Assembly (NCBI GenBank): GCA_016932315.1 | Contig: JAFGDD010000004.1 | Coordinates: 1 to 35,456 of the forward strand | DNA: 35,456 bases | Source: Candidatus Woesearchaeota archaeon | GTDB lineage: Archaea; Nanobdellota; Nanobdellia; Woesearchaeales; SM23-78 | Reading direction: 5' to 3' | Part shown: one piece after another, positions 15,802-21,689 of the stretch | Layout of the letters: every line of letters starts with the position of its first letter | How positions within the stretch are numbered: the stretch's first letter is position 1 | Notes under the pieces: model-generated | What the model saw: only the letters and a program-made list of their open reading frames with translations | The model's database searches: none | What the model was told of the DNA's origin: nothing | Position numbers and translations under genes: made by a program

Positions 15802-17427
15802 TTGAGCGCAGATAAAATAGTGGTTAATGTTTGTTCTGAAATCGGCTTGGACGAGAAGAGCGTCATGGCTGGAGGGCTGGGCGAGCTTATAGGCAGCGAG
15901 ATAAAATCAGCAGCAGACTTGGAAAAGCCAATGACAGGCCTCACCCTGGCCTATAATCAGGAAAAAGACAATGTTGACCTCGAGACTAAAGTCACAGTTC
16001 CTATAGAGGGAAGAGACGTGGATGTCCATGGATTCATCAAAGAATACACAGGCAATTCAGGACATAAGACGCACGTATTAAAAGCAGGGACAACCGCTGG
16101 CTGCAACCCTGATTATGACCAGCGCATTTGCGACGTCCCTTACATGGAAGAAAAGAATGACCATAAGTACTGGAAAATCTGCCAAAGCATAGTTCTGGGA
16201 ATAGGCGGCGTACGAATGCTTCATGAACTCAACAAGAAAGATTCTTCAAGATTCCCTCTGCCAGAAGTATGGCACCTAAATGAATGGAGCGGAGCATTTG
16301 CAGCCCTAGAATTAATGAAGATTTACGGCGAAAAAGAAGCCAAAGAAAAAACAGTCTTCACAATCCATACGCCAGTAGAAGCAGGGCAGGAGAAATTTGA
16401 TTACGGCAAGGTTTATGCAATGCTCGGAGATTATCTGAAAGGAATTGACCTGAGAAAGCTGGCAAGCTATGACCGGCTCAACATGACCCTGCTCGGAGTT
16501 AACAGAAGCAGGAAGGTTAATGGGGTATCATTCATCCATTCCCTCGTAACAAAGCCAATGTTTCCTGACTGTGAATATGTAAGAAACGGAGTTCACTCAT
16601 ACACATGGACTTGCCCGGAATACCAAAAACTCTATGATCAACACATTCCTGAATGGAGACAGGACCCTGGCGCCTTAATAAAAGCAGATATAATAACAAA
16701 AGAAGACTTCCTAAAAGCCCATTACGGCGCAAAGAAAAGACTCATGGACGTGGTTAATGATGAAGCAGGCGAGCAGAAATTCTACCCTGAAGTTCTAACA
16801 ATAGGATTCGCCAGGCGATTCGCAGAATACAAAAGAGCTTATCTTCTATTCTCCAATATTGAAGAACTCGTGAGAATCGTTCGCCGATGCATGAAATATA
16901 AGCGATTGCAAATACTATACGCAGGCAACCCTCACCCCAACGATGACATAGGCAGAGGAATAAAGGATTACATAAAAAAAGTGGGAGAAGAACGAAAAGA
17001 CAGCATAAATGTTTGGACTCTGAAAAACCACAACATGGAAACAGTCAAACAACTCGTGGCAGGCTGCGACATATGGCTCAACACACCAAGAAGACCATTG
17101 GAATCATCACAAACATCAGGCCCAAAAGCAGCTCACAACGGAGTGCCTCATTTCTCAATCATAGACGGCTGGTGGTATGACGTACCAATAATAGGCGGAG
17201 AAAGACAAGGAGGATGGTCAATAGGGCCAGAACCAGATCTGAACAACTTATGGAAAGGCGACAACCTTGAAGACGCGCAGAGCTTGTTGAAAGCGCTGGA
17301 ATTCGCAGTAATCCCGAGCTACATGTACAACGACGCATTCTACCTAAAAGGGATAGGAGCAATAAAGAACGCTGCTTACTACAACAGCCACAGAGTCGTG
17401 AAAGACTACTACACAAAAATCTATTAA
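15802..17427 (+). CDS. glgP: Alpha-glucan phosphorylase (GT35, short archaeal type)
   Basis: A 541-residue protein resembling the TIGR02094-type alpha-glucan phosphorylases, which release glucose-1-phosphate from storage glucans using pyridoxal phosphate. The N-terminus has MAGGLGELIGS, matching the family GGLGxLAGD motif. Near the C-terminal part are GFARRFAEYKRA, IWLNTPRRPLESSQTSG and PKAAHNGV. The Lys after TSGP corresponds to the PLP lysine of the GTxxMKxALNG motif, with Met replaced by Pro. GWWYDVP follows. The start is TTG 15802, 8 bases after GGGGTGGA. A glycogen synthase (GT5) is the alternative, but these motifs favour GT35. It ends 65 bases before tRNA-Phe. Confidence 0.8.
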   Translation: MSADKIVVNVCSEIGLDEKSVMAGGLGELIGSEIKSAADLEKPMTGLTLAYNQEKDNVDLETKVTVPIEGRDVDVHGFIKEYTGNSGHKTHVLKAGTTAGCNPDYDQRICDVPYMEEKNDHKYWKICQSIVLGIGGVRMLHELNKKDSSRFPLPEVWHLNEWSGAFAALELMKIYGEKEAKEKTVFTIHTPVEAGQEKFDYGKVYAMLGDYLKGIDLRKLASYDRLNMTLLGVNRSRKVNGVSFIHSLVTKPMFPDCEYVRNGVHSYTWTCPEYQKLYDQHIPEWRQDPGALIKADIITKEDFLKAHYGAKKRLMDVVNDEAGEQKFYPEVLTIGFARRFAEYKRAYLLFSNIEELVRIVRRCMKYKRLQILYAGNPHPNDDIGRGIKDYIKKVGEERKDSINVWTLKNHNMETVKQLVAGCDIWLNTPRRPLESSQTSGPKAAHNGVPHFSIIDGWWYDVPIIGGERQGGWSIGPEPDLNNLWKGDNLEDAQSLLKALEFAVIPSYMYNDAFYLKGIGAIKNAAYYNSHRVVKDYYTKIY

Positions 17428-17459
17428 GCGCAGAACTCTGCCTATATGAACTGAAAAAC

Positions 17460-17467
17460 TTTATAAA
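17460..17467 (+). promoter_or_regulatory. TATA box for tRNA-Phe
   Basis: TTTATAAA is 26-33 bases before the first base of tRNA-Phe (17493), a classical archaeal promoter position. Confidence 0.75.
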
Positions 17468-17511
17468 TCATTCTCTAGTCACAAGCCTCATCGGGCTGGT
17501 AGCTCAGACTG

Positions 17512-17533
17512 GGAGCTGATATCACTCGTCTAA
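17512..17533 (+). other. tRNA-Phe intron 1 (22 nt, position 18/19, D-loop)
   Basis: The central helix pairs 17506-17509 (AGAC) with 17528-17531 (GTCT), four Watson-Crick pairs. The two 3-base bulges are 17510-17512 and 17532-17534, cut after their second base. An inner GAG/CTC stem (17513-17515 with 17525-17527) continues into the intron. Removing it restores G18-G19-G20-A21. Confidence 0.85.
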
Positions 17534-17542
17534 GGAGAGCAC

Positions 17543-17573
17543 ATATACCAAGGAAACCCTTGGCGTAGCTTAG
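17543..17573 (+). other. tRNA-Phe intron 2 (31 nt, position 27/28)
   Basis: The central helix pairs 17537-17540 (GAGC) with 17568-17571 (GCTT), with one G-T. The bulges are 17541-17543 and 17572-17574. The inner helix runs 17544-17553 with 17558-17567, including CCAAGG/CCTTGG. Removing it joins C27 to A28 so that C27 pairs with G43. Confidence 0.87.
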
Positions 17574-17590
17574 ACGGCTGAAGACCGTGG

Positions 17591-17622
17591 AATCAGGCAA
17601 ATAACACGTGCCTGGTATGGAC
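17591..17622 (+). other. tRNA-Phe intron 3 (32 nt, position 44/45)
   Basis: The central helix pairs 17585-17588 (CCGT) with 17617-17620 (ATGG), with one G-T. The bulges are 17589-17591 and 17621-17623. The inner stem ATCAGGCA (17592-17599) pairs with TGCCTGGT (17609-17616), with one T-G pair. Removing it gives the family-typical variable loop GTGTC. Confidence 0.87.
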
Positions 17623-17626
17623 TGTC

Positions 17627-17651
17627 ATGGGTTCAAATCCCATCCGGCCCA
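17627..17651 (+). repeat. Left copy of tRNA 3'-end direct repeat (inside tRNA-Phe)
   Basis: This 25-base T-arm plus acceptor end of tRNA-Phe recurs at 18393-18417 with 21 of 25 bases identical, in the same orientation, 766 bases away. The pair brackets the LAGLIDADG gene in the manner of attachment sites at a tRNA gene. Confidence 0.6.
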
Positions 17652-18298
17652 CTTATTATATTTAGCAAACGTTGCTTTTTGTAAGGATTTGAAGAACCTA
17701 TTTCTTCAGCATATTTCTTAATTAATTTCTTCTGATTTATTCTAATGCAATGTGTTATAGAATGAAATCCTCGAATATCATCATATTCATTCACATAATA
17801 TGCAACAAAATAACCTTTGTTCTCCAAAAACTCCTTCACAGCCAAAATAATGTTTTTATTCTTCAATGCCAAGCTTATGCTGTGCTGACCTCTTGTTCTA
17901 ACTATCATTGATCCGTCAGTATCAAACAATCCTCGAATAAAAGAGATATAAAATGAGTCGTCAGTAGTTATCCATTCAGGAATTGACAGGTTAATTTTCT
18001 TACCGGCAGTTATTCCTTTTTCTATAAGAAACATAAAAAGTTCCTTTGAACGTAATTTGCTCATCAGAGATTTTTGATCTTGACGCACATAAATGTGAGG
18101 TTCTGCATTAAACAAAAAATGAAAAAGTCTTTTAATATAATCAGAATGATATTGAAAATCATTTTGACTATGCCCTGCTATTGCAATAAGATGCTCTTTT
18201 TTGCTCTGATAAAAATTTACGCAACCATCCCCAAATAAGATGCCGATAAGTTCAGCTAATTCAGACGAGTTCCCCTCAGGAAGAAATACTTTAAGCAT
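17633..18298 (-). CDS. LAGLIDADG homing endonuclease-like protein
   Basis: A 221-residue protein with two LAGLIDADG helices: ELAELIGILFGDG (residues 13-25) and FIRGLFDTDGS (120-130). Both carry the acidic residue (D24; D126/D128) needed for metal-dependent DNA cutting. The length and two motifs fit a monomeric homing endonuclease; intron-encoded maturases share the fold. It is free-standing, with no splicing domain, and antisense to tRNA-Phe. Its stop codon lies in the tRNA T-loop, so its last residues (GPDGI) are coded by the complement of the tRNA 3' end. TATA-like TTAAATA around 18321-18327 lies just upstream of ATG 18298. It is more AT-rich than most neighbours, consistent with mobility. 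Confidence 0.88.
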   Translation of the reverse strand: MLKVFLPEGNSSELAELIGILFGDGCVNFYQSKKEHLIAIAGHSQNDFQYHSDYIKRLFHFLFNAEPHIYVRQDQKSLMSKLRSKELFMFLIEKGITAGKKINLSIPEWITTDDSFYISFIRGLFDTDGSMIVRTRGQHSISLALKNKNIILAVKEFLENKGYFVAYYVNEYDDIRGFHSITHCIRINQKKLIKKYAEEIGSSNPYKKQRLLNIISGPDGI

Positions 18299-18392
18299 AG
18301 ACTCGTGTTATTGAGTTCTATTTAAGAACGCTGCGTCGAGAAGTCCAGTGCGACCTGTGATTTTTTACGGAAAGAGCGAAAAAGATTCAATA

Positions 18393-18417
18393 GTGGGTTC
18401 AAACCCCATTCAGCCCA
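18393..18417 (+). repeat. Right copy of tRNA 3'-end (orphan T-arm and acceptor)
   Basis: GTGGG-TTCAAAC-CCCAT followed by TCAGCCC-A is a complete tRNA T-arm and 3' acceptor strand, but no matching GGGCTGA 5' half is found upstream. It differs from the tRNA-Phe end at four bases, all of which keep or improve pairing with that tRNA's 5' half (for example A68 pairs with T5). It is either the displaced end left by an insertion into tRNA-Phe or half of a split tRNA gene. Confidence 0.65.
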
Positions 18418-18440
18418 TATCAAGGTTAATAAATATCTTG

Positions 18441-19178
18441 TTAAACATTTCTTTTTTTAATGATAAGTTTACTTTTCTTGCACTTTGTACAATAAACTCC
18501 ATCGTTTATCATATCCTCGGCAGTCATAGGCTGTTCAGAGGTTACAATCCCAACAGAGACCTCTTGGTCATAAGTAATTATTGAACACCACATTCCAGGA
18601 ATATCATTATACCAATAACGTCCAAGATATTTTCTTTTGCAATTAGGGCAGCGTAAAGAAAGTGTAAGATATTTATTTTTGACTTCTCCTGCAGAATAAT
18701 TATTTTTAAATGGAATTTTCTTATGGTTTAGCACCATTTCATTTCTCATATCAGCAATCTCCTTCTTAAATCCCCACTTAATAGCTATTTCATCTGCTTT
18801 TGTCTCTAAATCTATAATTTTAAATTTTACTAGTAAATCCCTAAAAAGCGAAGATTTTTCATACTCCATCCACACGTGAGCAAATTCATGAGCAATAACA
18901 CCTATTACTGCGCTATTAGAAAAAATTCTGAGGCTAAATAAGTTAAATTCTATAATACATCTTGTTTTTTCAGGATCAAACCATGACACTCGACCACCCA
19001 CCTTAAATAAAAAATCGTCCCAAACAGATCTTATACCATAAATCCTGTTTAAAAGGGTGCCCCATGCTTGTTTATCCAATCGACGTACTGTTTTAGTCAT
19101 TAATCTTTTCAATCTTTGATCTTGTTGTTGAAAGAATTTAGTTACAGAAATTTGTTTATCTGGAAATTGAAAGTGCAT
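18441..19178 (-). CDS. HExxH zinc-metallopeptidase-like protein with zinc ribbon
   Basis: A 245-residue protein. HEFAH at residues 97-101, on a hydrophobic helix (VIGVIAHEFAHVWMEYE), is the zinc-binding HExxH of gluzincin-type peptidases. The later ETKADEIA (126-133) may supply a third ligand. Two CxxC pairs, CPNC (177-180) and CTKC (230-233), form a likely zinc ribbon. This layout resembles SprT/WSS1-like or minimal gluzincin proteins, but I cannot place it further. The N-terminal 40 residues are basic and helical. There is no signal peptide. It sits beside the homing endonuclease in an AT-rich patch and may have arrived by transfer. Confidence 0.7.
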   Translation of the reverse strand: MHFQFPDKQISVTKFFQQQDQRLKRLMTKTVRRLDKQAWGTLLNRIYGIRSVWDDFLFKVGGRVSWFDPEKTRCIIEFNLFSLRIFSNSAVIGVIAHEFAHVWMEYEKSSLFRDLLVKFKIIDLETKADEIAIKWGFKKEIADMRNEMVLNHKKIPFKNNYSAGEVKNKYLTLSLRCPNCKRKYLGRYWYNDIPGMWCSIITYDQEVSVGIVTSEQPMTAEDMINDGVYCTKCKKSKLIIKKRNV

Positions 19179-19263
19179 AGACTAAGAAAAGACTTAAGAG
19201 TTATTAATTTAACGGAATTTTAGATTTGGTGTTTCAAAAACCTCTAAAGAAAAATTTCTCCTT

Positions 19264-21522
19264 TCATCCAGACGCCGTAAAGCTGCTCAGTATCGATCCT
19301 GCTACTACGCTGAATAGTATTGTTACTGCCAGTGTGATGAGCGTGTATGTTATTGCTGTCTTTATTAGGTTCTTTCCAATTATGAATCTCTCGCTGAGCT
19401 TGTCGCTGCCGTTCTCTATGCCGTTAATAAGAACTGATAAAATATATGTTATTTGCACAACGTACAATCCTACTATTACTTGGAAATAAAATGTTGGTAT
19501 GCCTGTTCCGAACATGCCCAGCAAGCCTGCCTGGCTTATGTTGGCTTCTCCTGCTTCTGTCGACAATTCTGACAAGCGCATGGAAAGGCTTCCGAGTATC
19601 TGGGTTATCATTCCTGTTATTCCGACGACTATGCCTGCAATTGCCGGCGTAAGGAAGCTTATCTGGCTTTTCATGCTGCTAACAATATCTGCCATCAGGT
19701 CTTTCAGCCTTTCATCAACTCTGTGAATTTGTTTTATGTACTCTGCAACATTAATCACTGCCTGGCTGGCTATCATTGGCCCTTTTTTGCTGCTCTCCAC
19801 AAGCACTTTCATGCTGCTCTCAATAAGATTTGAAGGGTAATACACGAGTGCCCCTCTTTTCTCATCAAATATTGCCTGCTCCACACTCATGCCTAGCTTG
19901 GAAATATTTACGCTCACCAAGTCAAAGAACTTGCCGCTAAGAGTGCCTTCCATTACCTCTGCTACTTTTCCAAATGCTATTTCTGCTGGCAATCCATCTC
20001 CTAAACGATTTCCGAGCTGGAATAATGCAGATGCAAATTCTTGTTCAAGAGCCTTGGCTTGCTCCCTTATCTTTATTACGTTCTTGCTCCTGAGATGAAA
20101 ATACATGCCTATGCCTATGCCGAATGCAAGTATTATAAAGAAGCTTAACAGCGTGGCACCCAATCCAAATGGTCCTACTACGCGGCCTGTCTTTTCTCCG
20201 TTTAATATTTCCTCCCTATAACCAAGGAAATAGAAAGTGGCGTCGGGGTCTGTTGGTTTTTCAATCACCTTAACTCCTTCTGAGGTTGTTACGACGTCAA
20301 AATTAGGGTTGGCTGCGTGCAGTATTAGCGGAGTAAATCCTATTATCAGAAATATTACAAGGATGAATGCAGAAATAATCATCGGGCTTATCCTAAGCTC
20401 TGATTTCCCTATCGGAATGATAATATCCCTGTACTTCTTAAGCTCCGGGTTTGTTTCAGAGATATCACTTTCACCATAGCCTGTTGGCCTGGTTGAAAGT
20501 ATATTCCTCGCAAGATAGAATACCATGATAGGCAAGACTAGGTTGTACAATACAAAGAGGTGATACCATTTTACTTCTGGCATGAAGCTAACCATTAATG
20601 GCAGGATAACCAAGCCAAGGATTGGAAGTATTATTCCCATCATGTGCAATGCAGTTAATGGACTTTTAAGGTTGTGAGCATAATGCAGCATCTTCTCATA
20701 AGTTTCATCCAGAATAACGCTTAGAGACTTGTCCAAGGCATCAAGCCTTCTTCCCTCGCTAGTCTCAAAAAGAGAGGATTCAATCAGGTGCATGCTCTCT
20801 ATGAATTCCATGTTGTATTTGCGCCAAGTCTGGAGGTAATCATCCAGGCTTTCTTTTAGAGAATCAAACTTTTCTGACTCCACATTCCACAAAATCTTTT
20901 TTATATCCAGCGCAAGGGGGGGTGTGAGGTGCTCGGATGCAAAGCTTAAAGCCCTCTCAAGGTTGCTTGTGTGCCTCATATAAGTCACGATATAGAAAAC
21001 TGCCAATACCATCTGATTGCTGGCTTTCATCCTCCAATTATTAGCAAGAAAATAAGGAAGCTTTTGCAAGGGAATGATGATTGCCAATGCTGACATGATC
21101 GCAAACAATACAAAGAAAGTGCTTCCGCTGCCAGGCATGAGCAAGGATGGGGTTATGTAGGTTAGGAATATGATTGCTAATGCCAGAATTATAGGCGCCA
21201 GCAATGAAAAGCTCATAACTCCTGTAGGAGTAATATCTAGGTGACATATCTTAATTGCTTCTTCTAGCTCAGGTATTTTTTTCTTGTCAGGCTCGACCTT
21301 AAGTATTTTTTCTGCCCAGTTGCAAGCTTGCTCATAAAGATTTAAGTGATGCGGCATGTTCTCTTTCTGAAAATCAGAGTACTCGCTGGAAGTCAGAGCT
21401 TGGGCTTCTTCTGCACCACCGGCTTTATTTGTTTTCTTCTTGTTATCAGTTTCATTAAAGCTCTTCTTAAGCTCCTTCTCATACTTTGCCCTGATTTCAT
21501 CTATTGTTTTATCATCTGCCAT
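19264..21522 (-). CDS. Type II/IV pilus assembly membrane protein, two GspF domains (TadC/FlaJ-like)
   Basis: A 752-residue inner-membrane platform protein. A charged cytoplasmic N-terminus (about 90 residues) precedes two GspF/T2SSF-type halves. Each half has a helical cytoplasmic domain and pairs of transmembrane helices, with about 9-10 helices in all. Such proteins work with the FlaI/TadA ATPase to extrude pilins, archaellins or adhesins. The frame is open from TTG 21531, but ATG 21522 is preferred: the sequence before it (ATTGATTATC) matches the spacing of other starts here. The gene is downstream of the ATPase in the same direction, separated by 158 bases holding structured element 3. 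Confidence 0.85.
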   Translation of the reverse strand: MADDKTIDEIRAKYEKELKKSFNETDNKKKTNKAGGAEEAQALTSSEYSDFQKENMPHHLNLYEQACNWAEKILKVEPDKKKIPELEEAIKICHLDITPTGVMSFSLLAPIILALAIIFLTYITPSLLMPGSGSTFFVLFAIMSALAIIIPLQKLPYFLANNWRMKASNQMVLAVFYIVTYMRHTSNLERALSFASEHLTPPLALDIKKILWNVESEKFDSLKESLDDYLQTWRKYNMEFIESMHLIESSLFETSEGRRLDALDKSLSVILDETYEKMLHYAHNLKSPLTALHMMGIILPILGLVILPLMVSFMPEVKWYHLFVLYNLVLPIMVFYLARNILSTRPTGYGESDISETNPELKKYRDIIIPIGKSELRISPMIISAFILVIFLIIGFTPLILHAANPNFDVVTTSEGVKVIEKPTDPDATFYFLGYREEILNGEKTGRVVGPFGLGATLLSFFIILAFGIGIGMYFHLRSKNVIKIREQAKALEQEFASALFQLGNRLGDGLPAEIAFGKVAEVMEGTLSGKFFDLVSVNISKLGMSVEQAIFDEKRGALVYYPSNLIESSMKVLVESSKKGPMIASQAVINVAEYIKQIHRVDERLKDLMADIVSSMKSQISFLTPAIAGIVVGITGMITQILGSLSMRLSELSTEAGEANISQAGLLGMFGTGIPTFYFQVIVGLYVVQITYILSVLINGIENGSDKLSERFIIGKNLIKTAITYTLITLAVTILFSVVAGSILSSFTASG

Positions 21523-21563
21523 GATAATCAATTTCTTTTTTAAACTATTTTTTCATCTGAGAA

Positions 21564-21675
21564 AAAAAGTTGCCGCCACCAACCACAGCACTGCAAAAAT
21601 TTTTATAAAAAATTTTAAGGTGCTCGGTGGCTTCGACGGGGGATGCCCCCTGCGGGGTGTCGAAGGCAATTTTTT
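21564..21675. ncRNA. Candidate structured RNA or palindromic element 3, intercistronic
   Basis: AAAAAGTTGCC (21564-21574) pairs with GGCAATTTTTT (21665-21675), with one G-T. Inside are GCCACC/GGTGGC (21575-21580, 21626-21631), AGCAC/GTGCT (21587-21591, 21620-21624), an AAAATTTT palindrome (about 21596-21616) and TTCGAC/GTCGAA (21632-21637, 21659-21664). GGGGG/CCCCC pair at 21638-21650. CCCCTGCGGGGTG is shared with element 2. It fills the gap between the ATPase stop and the GspF-like start, so on the minus-strand transcript it lies just upstream of the latter. Confidence 0.55.
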
Positions 21676-21689
21676 CCAAACAAACATCT

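Larger units (their letters stand above)
17493..17651 (+). tRNA. tRNA-Phe (GAA) interrupted by three introns
   Basis: Exons are 17493-17511, 17534-17542, 17574-17590 and 17623-17651 (74 nt in all). The joined exons fold perfectly. The acceptor is GGGCTGG/CCGGCCC, the D-arm GCTC-AGACTGGGA-GAGC, the anticodon arm CACGG-CTGAAGA-CCGTG (anticodon GAA at 17580-17582), the variable loop GTGTC, and the T-arm ATGGG-TTCAAAT-CCCAT with discriminator A. GTGTC and GACTGGGAGAGC are typical of archaeal tRNA-Phe. Unspliced, the D-arm lacks A21, the anticodon stem lacks its first pair and the variable region is 37 nt long. The three introns are therefore needed to make a tRNA. No CCA is encoded. Confidence 0.93.

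Noticed and set aside
17493-17651. Reading the tRNA with an anticodon in the first stem region (near 17544) and one intron
   Set aside because: It breaks the invariant U33 and gives a 7-base variable loop; the three-intron model fits every arm and each BHB.
17633-18298. Intein or intron-borne endonuclease within a coding gene
   Set aside because: No splicing-domain blocks and no flanking protein-coding halves; it is a free-standing gene with its own promoter.
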